From: Micrasema longulum
Taxonomy: Eukaryota; Arthropoda; Insecta; Trichoptera; Brachycentridae
NCBI GenBank assembly: GCA_022494885.1
Contig: JAGVSM010003417.1
Span: 248,001-312,000, forward strand
Direction of reading: 5' to 3'
Length of the DNA: 64,000 nucleotides
The position numbers were made by a program, and so were the translations under genes. The notes beneath the pieces were generated by a model, which made no database searches, was not told where the DNA came from, and saw only the letters and a program-made list of their open reading frames with translations. Shown piece by piece: positions 9,391 to 20,489 of the stretch. Position 1 is the first letter of the stretch. Every line of letters begins with the position of its first letter.

Positions 9391-10685
9391 TCAATAAAAT
9401 ATCTAGCAAAAAAGAGAAAAAGCAATCTGGCAATAAAAATATATTATTTTTCTTATAATTAGTATGAGTTAATTATACAGCGCAATTTTCGCAAAATATA
9501 ATACTTTAAGGGCGCTTCACAAAGTGATTATATATAAAAATAAATTTAAATCTAATTGAAATTTGTGATTTAACTAAAACAATTTACAATGTTATCACAC
9601 GCTACGGATTAATTCAAATGATTCCAAACATCTAGCAGTTACGAGAAACACTAAAATGTCTTATTTATTGTGTATGCAGACAATTGGTAGAATTCCATAT
9701 TTAATTTGGTAATGTATCCAAAATAAAACAAGTTTATTGGATTCTACTTTTTAATTCTACATAAAATAGCGATTATTTTTAGTATATAAGGAAACTTTGT
9801 AAATACTTAAGTTAGTTTGTTTGAAAATGTCCCAACAAGACAAAACGCGTCACAATATACGCTTTGTATATTTTATTTTTAAAAAAGTAGAATTATAATA
9901 CAATAAAATTGTTTAATTTTGGATACATTACCAAACTCTTATTAATTTCTATAAATAATGGAAAACGATTAAATATCTAGGAATCATGAAAAACATTACA
10001 ATATTTATCGAAAATGAGGGATAGCAAAAATCTTGCAGTGATATTAAGGCAAGTGTAGAGGCTTTATAAAAAAAGGCTACCATACAAAAGATTTTTGTAA
10101 ATGCGTGATTTGTAACAAAGTATAAATTTGCCTACTTTTCTTGTTATTATCGAAACAAATCACTATCCTTATCGATTCCCGAATGGTAAAACAATGGGCA
10201 GGCAGAGAAAAAAACTTATTTTAAATAGCAGCACTGTTGCGACAAAATTATGTTTACCTGAGCCCGATTTTTCTATTTAAAACACAGAAATAAACCATCT
10301 ACCAATGATACGAACCAAATTCGATTGACCAATTAAGTTACGCCTTTAATATACATTAAATTATCTATAAATTTTCCAATAAAACCAGCGCTGCCCATTT
10401 ACGACGCTTCGTTATTAGAAAATAATCTTTATTAAATCAGAAAATTAAGGAATCAGTAAATAATTTCCCAATTTTGATGTCTTCGGTTAATTTTATTGAG
10501 CGTAAATACTTTATTCGCTAGATAAGTATGAATGAGATCGGCCTTTAAAGAGTAGTAAATTTAAGAAAAACGATTAACCCATCAGAATTAAAAGCAAATC
10601 TTTTGATTGAATAGACTAAATTTAATTAAAGTATTCGTATAATTTGCATTCATTTATAGAAAAACGTATTAAAGATATCACGCGT
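9391..10685. other. AT-rich interval, nothing assigned
   Basis: Low-GC DNA with no persuasive coding frame. ATACTTTAAGGGCGCTTCAC near 9500 and the 9690-9960 stretch (a phrase with TTTGGTAATGTATCCAAAAT and its near-reverse at 9905-9935) hint at an old inverted repeat of about 40 bp arms. I could not assign a family. Confidence 0.4.
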
Positions 10686-10689
10686 CACG

Positions 10690-11020
10690 ATGTCTCAGTT
10701 ATAGAGAAATATCACATACAACGAATACCGATAAAAATATATGAAATGGATTCAGAATAATTAATTGTATTTTCAAAATAAATATGGATATCGTGAAGAA
10801 ATGTTTTCATACATAAAAGTAAAAAATAAATTCAATAAAATACGTTCGTAGATAAACTCGACGTGTTTGGCCTTGGCTGTTGTGACGTCAAGATTCGTGT
10901 AATGTTCTTTACAAAACTGCCAGGAACAAATAAACATGAATCGTGACGTATTAAGAAGGTGGCCAATGTAATCATCGTTTTTGCGGGAATTCAAAATTAC
11001 AAATTAAAAAGTATTTTATG
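10690..11020 (-). repeat. rep-F copy, interrupted by TIR-11
   Basis: In reverse complement this matches 22050-22460 and 28770-29160. Shared text includes CGGTATTCGTTGTATGTGAT-type ends, ACGTGTTTGGCC, CATGAATCGTGACGT and TTTTTGCGGGAATTC. The match stops at the TIR-11 end and a few bases appear to resume at 12137 (CTAATAATAACAAAAAA). Class unknown. Confidence 0.6.
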
Positions 11021-12136
11021 CTATAGTCCTTAAAATATAGCTAGATTAGAATGACAGCTGTCAAACGAATTTCATGAGTGATGGGAAATTACTGATCACT
11101 TATTAAATCGATTTTATCAGTTATTTTATGCAATCATGAAACTCTGTTTCCGAAAATTGATACAAAAACGCAAAAACAAGCCTATTATAGTGTGTTTAAC
11201 ACAGTTATTCACCAAAAAATATAATATTTATACTTTTTTCATGAACAACATCAAATGAACTATTTTTTTATTCGATCTATTTACATTGATCAATTTGTCC
11301 CGTCTCTAACGTTTTTGCAAAATGACCTTGTAAGAACGTCGTTAATAATTAGGTTTATTTTAGTTTTAAAGCTGGTTATATATATTAATGTTGATTGTAT
11401 TAAAAAAAAATAATAACAGGCCAGATATTTTTTTATTTTTTTTATTTTTTATTTTTCCATACTGTTACATATTATGCATGTATTAAATTACATATTTTAT
11501 ACATTATATTTATTAAACATGAGAAGAGAAAAAGAGAAAAAATACAAATTCTAAAAATAAACATAGCCTTAAATTTGGAAAAAATGCCCACAAAGACTTA
11601 AACGTCTGAGCGTGGGCTATTCCTTTTTTATTGTTTTTGGTGAATTTTTTGGTATACAAACACAAATATGACAATGCCATTAAAAATCATACAGAAATAA
11701 CAGGAAAATGACATAAACAATGTAATTAAGACATCAAAGTTTAGAATATGCTGTTGTACGACTCTTTCACAATAGGTGTATATCTGTATTTTCCATGCTG
11801 ATCCAAGTCCCCAAAGCCGCTTTAAACTTTGGAAGGGATTCTATATTTTGTATTTCCTTGGGTAGGAGATTAAAAGATCTTGGACCAACATGGAAAAAGT
11901 GTCTCTGTGCGAACTTAGTTCTGCATCCTGGAACCGACAGTACACTTTCTGATCTGCTACTAGTCCTATTTAAATTATTGCCAAACAATTCCCTATTTTT
12001 GTGTACATATTTTAAGCATATATGAACGATTTTTCGTGTGTCAATATAAATAACTCCTTTGACGTTACTACAAAGTTATGTCAACACTTTTTCTGACAAA
12101 TGTCATTCTAATCAAGCTATATTTTAAGGACTATAG
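11021..12136. mobile_element. TIR-11 non-autonomous DNA element
   Basis: The ends are 36-bp inverted repeats: CTATAGTCCTTAAAATATAG... at 11021-11056 and its complement at 12101-12136, with one mismatch. CTATAG is palindromic, so a TA target duplication is possible but cannot be resolved. The left interior continues AGCTGTCAAACGAATTTCAT and CTGATCACTTATTAAATCGA; it is repeated at 22664-22810. No transposase is visible and the interior is largely occupied by a LINE insertion (11420-11990). Confidence 0.75.
11420..11990 (-). mobile_element. LINE RT C-terminal fragment with 3' UTR
   Basis: The minus-strand frame 11988-11767 reads RTKFAQRHFFHVGPRSFNLL and PKFKAALGTWI, the C-terminal FFxxGPxxxNLLP motif of LINE reverse transcriptases. 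Its 3' side contains a hairpin (GCCCACAAAGAC / GTCTGAGCGTGGGC, 11585-11620) and ends in T-rich sequence at about 11420-11450, the reversed A-tail. It lies within TIR-11. The overlapping plus-strand frame is a shadow. Confidence 0.75.
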
Positions 12137-12149
12137 GTACTAATAATAA

Positions 12150-12310
12150 CAAAAAAAAAATGTTTTTATCGGACAGTATTTCATAGACCTTTATTACTTC
12201 AAATATGTAAAAAAAGTCATATTTCCCTATTATATTTATTAGTTTCCAAAATTGTTTCGAATCACAAAGATTAGAGTTTCTTGTAGCCTCGGTCGATTTG
12301 TACAAGATCT
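12150..12310 (-). mobile_element. LINE coding fragment, host of SINE2
   Basis: On the minus strand, frames across 12310-12150 give YKSTEATRNSNLCDSKQFWK, which resembles the SKQFWK...N linker between endonuclease and RT of LINEs. It continues beyond the SINE at 12583. The fit is short and frames are broken, so this is weak. Confidence 0.4.
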
Positions 12311-12573
12311 CATCATCATCATCGTTCCCTTTCTGCACCTTATGGTGCATAGGGCACTGCATTGATACACCAATCGCAGCGTATCTTGATCATTTTTGTT
12401 ACATGAAGGTAAGATGATCAGTCTTACGCTTCAGGTACCAGTCCCGGGACTATGAAATATTCTAGTGTGAAAACCCCCATTTAAATAAATATTTCACATC
12501 ACCCATGTCGGGAATCGAGCCCGAGACCTCTTGCATGGCAGACTAACGCGCTGACCCTTACACCAGGAGGGCG
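12311..12573 (-). mobile_element. SINE2 (tRNA-Gly-like), full-length
   Basis: On the plus strand it runs from CATCATCATCATCG through GCACTGCATTGATACACC, TCAGTCTTACGCTTCAGG, and ATATTTCACATCACCC to the reversed head GGGAATCGAGCCCGAG...CCAGGAGGG. The B box in reverse is GGAATCGAGCC. ACAAGATCT stands on both sides (12302-12310 and 12574-12582), a 9-bp target duplication. The triplet tail and intact duplication mark a complete insertion. Confidence 0.88.
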
Positions 12574-12582
12574 ACAAGATCT

Positions 12583-13365
12583 AGATGCTTTAATTTAGTT
12601 TGTTTTATTTTTGTGTGTTCAAGTTGATTAAGAATACAGTTCTACGTATGAAATATAACCAGAACCAGTAGATTTTCACTAAAATAGCGCTACTATATAA
12701 ATAATCGTCATTAATTAACGTAGGCACGAGAACTAAATATTAAAATAAAGAAATTAATAAACATTAAAGTATTAAGCTGCATTGTGTAATAGCGGTCGGC
12801 ACGTTTGTCGGCCGTAATGAGATTCCTGGTTTCTATTTCTAAGATCACAATAAAAAAATTGTTCTAAGGAGTTAATACACATGCTATAAATGTGAGAAGA
12901 GAAAATATTATTTTAATTGAAAATAACACGACGTGTTTAACAAGGAGAACAGAAGACGCCACAAAAACAAGTGTTACGAAGTGATTATACAAATTGGTCG
13001 GAGTAGTTTTATTAAGCGAAAGTATCAGGAGAACGGCCGGAGAGGTGTGTTCATCCTTCACCCGTGATATACAGTCAGTTATCACTTACAGCGGTTACGC
13101 CCTCTTGCTAAGGGCGGTGGAGTACTGACACCGGTATCCATGTGTGTTCTCCTGGTAAGCATGATTGGTAATAATAGCTATCACGGTCCGTAAAAGTTAT
13201 ATTTGCGTTAGTTAAAATATATTGAATGAACTCGCGTTGCGATTTTTAAACACATCAACGTTAAAAAAAAGTTTGACCAAAACACACATGAATTTCAAAC
13301 TTTGCAATTTGTTTATGATTGCTTTTATCACGTATAAAAAAAATCCCTGCATTCAAGAATACCCA
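12583..13365. other. Mixed AT-rich DNA, nothing assigned
   Basis: The stretch includes a moderately GC-rich patch at 12970-13190 with CACCCGTGATATACAGTCAG and CGCCCTCTTGCTAAGGGCGG (a hairpin, GCCCTCTTGCTAAGGGC, at 13096-13116). I see no coding frame or second copy. Confidence 0.4.
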
Positions 13366-13369
13366 TAAA

Positions 13370-13905
13370 ACATTATTAACCTTTCTCTTACTGTTCTAAA
13401 TACACCCGCGCGTTACGGTGCTGTGTAGTCACTACACATTACAAAAATAAGAAATTTAAAAAGGGAACAATGGAATATTTAAAGGGAATGGCTCTAATTA
13501 ACCAAAATTGAATTTAAAGATGATAATTTTTCAAAACTAACTGCTGAAAACATGAAAAAACTCTTGGGTATCGCTAACGACTCGGGCGAAACGTGCACCT
13601 GCGCCAACTTTCCGAGAGCTACTGAGTAGCAATATTGTACTGGACTACGTGACGGACTGAGAGTATACTTTTGATGATATTTGTAATTTATCCCCGATTT
13701 CCGATAAAATGCTTTTTTGTGCCTAATAAGTACTTATTATTTAATAACAAATTATTTCAGTCGATACGTAAATGTGAAATGGAGGAATACTGAAAATCTA
13801 AACACAATATTTATTATATTTATAAAGATATTATAGTAATTAGACGCAATATGTACTAGCTACACATCACCGGGAAGGGAGGGTTAAATTTGTCAAAGTA
13901 TCTAA
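13370..13905 (+). repeat. rep-G copy 1 (uninterrupted)
   Basis: This aligns with 53545-54098 plus 54793-54895. Shared landmarks are CGCGTTACGGTG, GAGAGCTACT, CCGATTTCCGATAAAATGCT, TCGATACGTAAATG and CTACACATCACCGGGAAGGG. Because this copy lacks TIR-K, it provides an empty site for the insertion at 54 kb. Class unknown, no frame shared. Confidence 0.65.
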
Positions 13906-14127
13906 CTTGCATGAAATTAATAATTAGCTGAATACGGCGTAGTTGCACCAAAAAAGTAAAATAATAGTGACATTTTTTTTTAAATTGGCAAAACTAGTTT
14001 TGTTATTTACTTTTTTCCTGCAACCATATGTCTTTTTTGACGAAAACGCATCAAATATTTGACGTTAACTTTTTCAAACTTAATTTTCAATGCGACTACG
14101 ATCGGTCACAAAAGTTTTTTTTAACTC

Positions 14128-14715
14128 TTGTGTGGCTGTGATGTCACACTAGTCTACATACGATAAAAGACTTGATACATCTCTTTTTTTTATTTTAATT
14201 ATGAAGTTTAATTTTTTTGTAATCTTTAAATTAATTAAATTTGGTAGCAACAATTCACGGACAGTGTATACATGTAATGCCGTATTAAACAGATTTCATG
14301 AACTCGGCAATAGTTATTCCCACGTATCTGATATATTTAGTGTAGGGTATTGTTCCTATATGACAAATCTTTTGAACTTTTTCAAAGATGGTGAATGGTA
14401 ATTGTATTTATTTATTTATGCATTTCATAATATATACAACTTTTTGTTCACTTTGCCCAGCTGTATGAAGCAGTACTTATGATTTTCTTGTTACATGACT
14501 TTAAAATATTTTATAATTTTATTTGTCTTTTACACTTATTCTTGAATTGTTTAAACTTTCTACTAAATATGTTGTATAATTTTTAGGTTATTTTTTAAAA
14601 TAAATTTTGGGTATTAAAAAAATAAAATACTAAGCCAAATATGTAAGTATTATAAATTTTTGTAAAAGGCAGATTTGCCGTTTATGTTAATAAAATGAAA
14701 TAAAATAAATAAAAT
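14128..14715 (+). mobile_element. LINE C-terminal fragment and 3' UTR
   Basis: The frame 14201-14401 contains SNNSRTVYTCNAVLNRFHEL and a GN...SDIF ending, matching the end of the better LINE at 34007-34417 (SSNSVLNRLHALGN). The 3' UTR runs to about 14715 and carries a hairpin (GGCAGATTTGCC, 14667-14678) just before an AAATAAAATAAATAAAATAA tail. RT catalytic motifs are lost. Confidence 0.65.
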
Positions 14716-15215
14716 AACCTAGGACTAACAGAAAAAAAACAGTTTTGTGTATACAGCAATAAAGTTCTACCATTCACTATCCAATGACCTAAAAAACATA
14801 TTCGTACTTAAAAAACATTTAAATAAAACAGTTCTTACAGCCCGTGTGACGAGTGATATATTTTTTAAAATTGCTATTTTCTGTAATTTACCTTTCTTTT
14901 ATAAAGGTAAATATTTATATTTGTTACAGATAAAATATTTCTTTTTTTAAAAATTTTAATACTGTTAACTATTGTATACTTTTCTCGATGTTTTTGTTAT
15001 TTTTTTAATATCACGATATTTTTTGTTGTATTTTTTTCCACTGGTTTTATTGTAATTATGTAAATGGTTCATAGAACCGTAAATATAAATAAATAATATA
15101 CTATATCCCCTTATACCAGCACTTTTGCTGGTTGCGAATATTTCGTATAGATAAAATATGTAATGTAATGTAATATGTAAAGTTAACACAATGTATTTTG
15201 TCATAAATAAATAAA
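14716..15215 (+). mobile_element. Second LINE C-terminal fragment and 3' UTR
   Basis: The frame 14747-14950 begins VYTAIKFYHSLSNDLKN, the YxxIKxYNxLP-type C-terminal motif. The 3' UTR includes a hairpin CCAGCACTTTTGCTGG (15116-15131) and ends AAATAAATAAATTT at 15215. It is directly downstream of another LINE tail, so the two inserted in tandem. Confidence 0.6.
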
Positions 15216-15229
15216 TTTAAATCTTAATC

Positions 15230-15615
15230 TAAAATTTGTAAAACTATGCGGGATTTTAATACAAAAATCATGTATCCTTGCTACGCGAAAAATTAATGTG
15301 ACGCCGATACAGCAATAAATCCGTAGAACAGAAAGCATGAAGATATAACTCATAACAAGGAAGACAGAGACGCCGTTCTTTAGCCGGTGTTTGTGTGAGA
15401 TAGATTCAGTCGGTTATTGACAGTGATGGAGGATGACTGGCGTATTTTAAATTTATTTTGCTATAACAAAGCTAAATTATATGTTTATTTTTATAAATTG
15501 TGGAAAAGGAATGAATAAACGGTATGTCTCAATGTTTTATTTTTTAAAGTGTCTGAACTTAAAGAGTATACACCTCGCGCAAAGGAATTATTTACCACAG
15601 TCTTTTAAGAGTTAA
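15230..15615 (+). repeat. rep-E copy
   Basis: Reverse-complement partner of 5100-5765, with ATCCTTGCTACGCGAAAAAT and TTTACCACAGTCTTTTAAGA as anchors. No coding content. Confidence 0.6.
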
Positions 15616-15824
15616 ATCCAATTCGTCTAACATTTCTCAATTCAGGTCAAAAACATATCAATAAACCTGATGTGCTGATTTTGTTCCTGTGCAGAAGATT
15701 TTTTTTATGAGGTCTTTTTTAAATATGACCTCATTTTCAATTTTTCAGAGCCTTCCAAAGCTCTTTTTCAAAATTTGTACAAAATGGTATATCATGTTTT
15801 GTCATCTTTCAATAAATCTTATTC

Positions 15825-16110
15825 CCACTTGAGGAATGATGAGAAGGTTGCAATGGTTGGGCCATGTGCACAGAATTAATGATAACCGTACCCCAACTTT
15901 ATGCCACTCCGGAAAGCAGACGAAGCAGAGGCAGACCAAAATGAAGATGGCTGGATAATGTGGAAAGTGACATTAGAGCGATTAGCCTGACGAACTGGAA
16001 AAAGCCGCAGGATGCAGGGACGAATGGAGACAGAGTCTCGAGGAGGCCAGGGCCCACAATGGGCTGTAGGGTCACTGATGATGACTTGAGGAATGACGAA
16101 GTTTAGCCCA
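15825..16110 (+). mobile_element. LINE C-terminal remnant with triplet tail
   Basis: Plus-strand translation gives MMRRLQWLGHVHRINDNRTP, then in other frames LDNVESDIRAISLTNWKKA-like and DEWRQSLEEARAHNGL. This is the LRWLGHVxRM...W.DEWRxxxEEARAHxGL ending of an endonuclease/RT LINE. Substitutions introduce several stops. It ends GGTCACTGATGATGA, a triplet-type tail. The long minus-strand frame here is a shadow. Confidence 0.75.
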
Positions 16111-16439
16111 ATAGAAAATTGGATATAAAAATGTTTTAAAACGCGCAGTAAAAATAAGAGCATTAAATTGTACTGTAAAGTTTCTTGAAAATGTATGAAA
16201 AAAGTCATTAAAAATATTTTAATAAAAACGAGCGATTTTGAACGACGTTCCTAGTTTATATGAATCAACTAATGGTAAGAGAGTTGTGTTGTTTCGGTTA
16301 ACGGTACGTCAACAGACCAATCCGCAGAACTGACCGAGAAGAAGCAGAAGAGAACTGGAGACGTCACACGCGGAGTAATTTAGGACCAACTATCACATGC
16401 ACTCGCCTATCCCTAGGCTCCACAGATATGGTAATCAGT

Positions 16440-16775
16440 ATGATAACAAGGCTGATATATTTGGTTCTGGACTTTATAGTTATAAAACGAGTCTGATTTC
16501 TTTTTTTCTCTCGCAATATAATTCTCAAACTTTTCTTTATGTTTAAGGATGTTTTTCTTTTTGGATTTTTCATATTTATATATTTATGTATTTCGTTACT
16601 ATTTTTGGTTGCTTCTGTGTATTTATATTTGTACTTGTACTTGTTACTATATTTAAAGTTATGCAATTTTATCATTTTTTGTTATGTATTTATAAAAGTA
16701 TTTTTTTTCATATTTATGTTCAATACAAATTATGTTAAAGGCAATTTATGACGTTAATGTAAAATAAATAAATTT
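16440..16775 (+). mobile_element. LINE 3' UTR (partner of 24.46-24.79 kb)
   Basis: This matches the reverse complement of 24460-24785: GCTGATATATTTGGTTCTGG, ATAAAACGAGTCTGATTTC, then a T-rich body with TTTGGTTGCT. It ends TAAAATAAATAAATTTG. Same-family 3' ends in opposite orientation indicate separate LINE insertions. No coding remains. Confidence 0.6.
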
Positions 16776-16984
16776 GAAAAATCATAGCGTTGATAATACA
16801 CATAATTAAAAAAAATAAAAAATAGACGTAGTTTAATACATTAGCAAATGAAAATTGAAACAAAACCACTGAACGTTCTCATTTTTTGCAGTAGATTTGT
16901 AAACAGTATCATTTAAACCGTAGTGTAATTATTCAAATCCAATTTCCCTAATTTTTTCCTGTTAATCTTGAGTATTTTTTTCAC

Positions 16985-17300
16985 TTGACGGTCTGTTTTA
17001 CCGATTTTCACACTAAGATAACGGGCCAGTGTAAGAGCCCTATAAGTGGCCCCCGGGGCAGAGGGGCGATCAATCTTCTAGCGGGAGGGGCCGGGCTACG
17101 CCCCAGCCACCATTATGGTAAACATTACGACCGGGTGGCCCCAGACCACCTGCTTTATAAGAAGAATCAGAGGACTGCGAAACATAGGACTCGAGGAACA
17201 CATCTCTGTCGAAGAAAATATAGGCAAGTTAATATGGCTAACAACCAGAAATCAATAAAAATTTTGATCGATATTCAAGTGCACAGTGATCAATAACTTT
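16985..17300 (+). other. GC-rich island with unrecognised 103-codon frame
   Basis: This contrasts with its AT-rich surroundings. It includes GCCCCCGGGGCAGAGGGGCG and GGGGCCGGGCTACGCCCCAG. A plus-strand frame spans 16985-17296 and contains LLAGGAGLRPSHHYGKHYD, then a basic stretch. I do not recognise the protein and no second copy is in the window. It could be a LINE 5' region, a captured exon or a conserved non-coding block. Not called as a gene. Confidence 0.3.
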
Positions 17301-17599
17301 AAAATCTCGGAATTTAAAAGGCATGTGAACTGTAATTAATAGGTTAAAATAATAATTACTTATTACTCTCTGTAACATTCGGCATTATGGCAATATATAT
17401 TGAACATGATTTTTCTCGGAACTATTTGTTTTTAATGCAGGTATGGTATTTACGAGAGGCGAGTCGTGTATAGAAGCGATTATGCGCAGCTTGCCATTAT
17501 ATTTGACTATCCATAATAATGTTTTACGGCAACTTTATTTACAGAAAAACAAATAATATAATTCATTGCCACCATTTGTATTTTTCTATAAATATAAAT

Positions 17600-17765
17600 A
17601 AAAAAAACTTCCCATTGTAATACGGGCCCAGGGATTACAGAGGGAAGTTAAAATTTATCTTAAATTTTATCTACAAAGCAAAATTAAGTTTTCTGTATGA
17701 AACACGAAAGATGCATACAATTTGTTTTTAAACGTGTTTAATAATAGCGTTAAATACTGATTTTA
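17600..17765 (-). repeat. Diverged rep-J fragment
   Basis: CCATTGTAATACGGGCCCAG and the later AAAGATGCATACAATTTG resemble 60420-60490 and 60742-60765. The order of blocks differs, so the copy is rearranged or the match is partial. Confidence 0.4.
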
Positions 17766-18246
17766 CATTTTATATACTGACAACTCATATAAGACTGTAA
17801 ATATCCTGTTCCTTCCCAATTCCTTCTTATTTCTAATACTTGTGCTTCTGCCATCCTGTGAGCAAGTCACATGTGAAAAATTGTCTCTCTAATAAATCTT
17901 TATCATATCCTGCGTCAGTATATTTCGTACAAAGTGAAATTTAGTATTATATAAACAGCTAAACTATTCAGTTCATTATTAAGTTCATCATCATCTACAC
18001 GATTCCGGTATCTGTGATATTGCAATAGTGAAGTGCTCCATATAAGAAACTATCGGAAGAACTTTAAAGCGAGTAACAATTTCCATACAGTCCACTAAAT
18101 TCTAAATCCCGTTGTTATCAGTGTACAATGCCTGAAAGGCATTGAGCTGACCAAACAAATAGGTTACCGACGAAGATACATACAGTATATATTGAGGTCA
18201 GTAGCGGTCAGGCATCTCAACAGGGAACAATAAGCAACGGTTTGTC

Positions 18247-18465
18247 ATGTTCATAATACTAGACACTCCAATAAGGATCCGATTCTACAGAGAGGAGTTA
18301 ATACTTTTTGGCTCAAAGGCTGCAATATTATATAGGCCCGAGATATATAACCTTATCCCAGATTCATGTAAATGTGGTGGGATTGCCAGGCTGAGGAAGG
18401 TGTTGACTGCATTTTTTAATCCGCATTGGGTTCGAGGGAGTCAGAGAAATTATTGTCCGATGTAG
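18247..18465 (+). pseudogene. Possible LINE RT C-terminal fragment
   Basis: The 72-codon frame contains LFGSKAAILYRPEIYNLIPD and ARLRKVLTAFF. This weakly matches the FxxxAAxLYNxLP...F...L pattern ending many LINE RTs. There are no other conserved motifs, so it may be chance. Confidence 0.3.
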
Positions 18466-18574
18466 AAGGACGTAAGCTGATTTCTTGTTTTACTAGTAAT
18501 GACTTAGGACTTAGGATATAGAGATTTTGGTATTATTTATGTTTTCATTGTTTATTTATTATTTACTTTTAATA

Positions 18575-19335
18575 ACAATATTTTGAGTTTATCCAAATTT
18601 TTGTAGAAAAGGACTGGATTTGACTCCCTGGGGAGCTGTTTATATTAACATATTACAACAGAGATGAAGAACATTTAAGGAAGGTAATATAGAAATCTAG
18701 GCATCTACAGGGCTTATGACCTGTCAATGGCTGGTTTAAGTGGCCACTTTACACACTGCGTCACATTCACCATTCTGCCCATATTTGAACATCTATATTC
18801 CTTCAATTCTTTCATCCGTTGATGTTTGTGAAGTTAAAGAGCTGAAAATAACATTTTCAGGCGTTGCCTAGTATTTAGGTGAAATAATTCAATTAGATGA
18901 ATCTCACCCGCATAAATAAAGATTTCAGCTCTTTAACTTCACAAAAATCAACAGACAAAAAATTTAAAGAATTTAGAAGTTCAAATATAGACAGAATGGT
19001 GAATGTTACACAGTGTGTAAAGTGGCCACTTAAACCAGCCATTGACAGGTCATAAGCCCTGTAGATGCCTAGACTTCTAGATGGCGGCCTCCGTGGTGTA
19101 GTGGTTAAGACGCTTGACTCACGCACGGAAGGTTCCGGGTTCGATTCCCGGTGAGAACACAAAAATTAAAATGTGATTTTTCTCAAGCCTGGGTGCTCTG
19201 TGATGTAATTCACCACTGTAATTAGGCCTCCTGGCCTGTTGTGGTGCAAAAAAAAATGTAAAAAATGTAAAATGTAACTTCTATAATACATTCCCTCAAA
19301 TGTTCTTCATCTCTGTTGTAATATGTTAATTTACT
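18575..19335. repeat. FB-A, largest copy: palindrome with SINE1 inside
   Basis: The outer end GACTGGATTTGACTCCC (left only) leads into TTAACATATTACAACAGAGA at 18645. The far end ATCTCTGTTGTAATATGTTA at 19311-19330 is its inverse. Inside, GCTTATGACCTGTCAATGGC (from 18713) is mirrored by GCCATTGACAGGTCATAAGC (from 19038), and GAAGTTAAAGAGCTGAAA (18830) by TTTCAGCTCTTTAACTTC (18924). The arms are roughly 220 bp around a spacer of about 70 bp. The right arm is split by SINE1 (19083-19268). Confidence 0.82.
19083..19268 (+). mobile_element. SINE1, copy 2, intact boxes
   Basis: The head GGCGGCCTCCGTGGTGTAG has A box TGGTGTAGTGG and B box GGTTCGATTCC at the expected spacing, so the promoter looks intact. 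The body matches copy 1. ACTTCTAGA (19073-19081) and ACTTCTATA (about 19269) flank it, a probable 8-9 bp target duplication inside the FB-A right arm. The minus-strand frame over the head is the usual SINE antisense frame. Confidence 0.88.
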
Positions 19336-19559
19336 TTTAAGACTGAAAAAGCACACATAATAATAAAACTGTAATTACTTTTTAATATTATTATAAAATA
19401 CATAATTTACTGCCTTAGAACGGGGAAGCTATCCCTTGTTAGGCGGTTAGATGAACCAACAGCAAAAATAAAAAAAATATGTTTACTTTTACTACTTAAT
19501 TAATTTGTTGTATAAATAATAACTTGTAAATTGCTGTAATAAATATGCAAAAAAATGTT

Positions 19560-19745
19560 CATGCAAATATACTTATTCTCGTACACAAATACCGGTTTTT
19601 CTTTATAGACAGTCGAAGAAAACTCTGTTAACTTTCCATTGTAATCGGGGCCCTGGTATTGACCAATAATAAGGTTACCTACTGTGATATTTTACTGTCA
19701 AAATTGTCGAACGGTAGCTCAATACAGCTCACCTATTGTTAGATT
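19560..19745 (+). repeat. rep-J copy
   Basis: ATACCGGTTTTTCTTTATAG, ACAGTCGAAGAAAAC and CCATTGTAATCGGGGCCCTG match 60530-60606 plus 60742-60790. Here the sequence is uninterrupted, giving the empty site for the retroelement tail at 60607-60741. Confidence 0.65.
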
Positions 19746-19924
19746 ACAGAATACCGGGAATGAATATGCATCACATTTTGATATATTTAGTTTATCTCTG
19801 CCTAACTTAAAAATAAAGTGACCAACATATTTTTATCAAAAAGAGCAAATCATCTTCAGAAGATTGGGTTGGAATAGTTATAATTTAATTGATTAATGTA
19901 TTTTGTTATTGTATAATTTCTTTA

Positions 19925-20222
19925 AAATATGCATGTATTTCAAGTAATTAATAATGTGTACAGTACGAGTATATTAATATTTCATACTCGATTTTTTTTA
20001 TTTTTAATATTTTTATTTCTAAGCACTCTTTATACCACATATATGTAAATGGCAGAAATATGCATGTATTTCAAGTAATTAATAATGTGTACAGTACGAG
20101 TATATTAATATTTCATACTCGATTTTTTTTTTTTTTATTTCTAAGCACTCTTTATACCACATATATGTAAATGGCAGAAATGCCGTATATAAATAAATAA
20201 ATAAAATAAATAAATAAATATT
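19925..20222 (+). mobile_element. LINE 3' UTR with internal tandem duplication
   Basis: A unit of about 122-131 bp is present twice: ATGCATGTATTTCAAGTAAT starts at 19929 and at 20060, and GGCAGAAAT closes at 20051 and 20173. The copies differ mainly in T-run length. The second copy ends with the hairpin GGCAGAAATGCC and an ATAAATAAATAAATAAAATA tail, a LINE-type end. Confidence 0.6.
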
Positions 20223-20419
20223 GATAATTTTAACGCGATGTCTAGATTTATTGATACGCTCCTCTCGTGTATCACATAATTATGACGGAACCCTTATATT
20301 TGCGACATGAGTGAATTGATGTACACACGCGTTAAAATAAATCATACAAAGCATGGAAAGAAAAATGGCGATATAAATTTCGCAACACGCTAATTGAAAA
20401 AAATGATAATTTTCTTATC

Positions 20420-20489
20420 AACTGGCGGGAAACAAACCTGAGGCCCTAGTTGGGCAGTCAGGCGTGTAAGAATCTACACCATGGCGCCT
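20420..20489 (-). mobile_element. SINE4 head
   Basis: On the minus strand ACAGGCGCCATGGTGTAGAT (A-box-like) is followed about 45 bases on by GGTTTGTTTCCCGCC (degenerate B box). It shares the ACAGGCGCC start with 285-356. The acceptor ends do not pair, so it is not a tRNA gene. Confidence 0.45.

Noticed and set aside
15876..16208. 110-codon minus-strand frame
   Set aside because: It is antisense to the LINE C-terminal remnant, whose motifs are on the plus strand.
19083..19160. Functional tRNA gene
   Set aside because: A and B boxes are good, but acceptor arms do not pair and a SINE body follows; it is SINE1.
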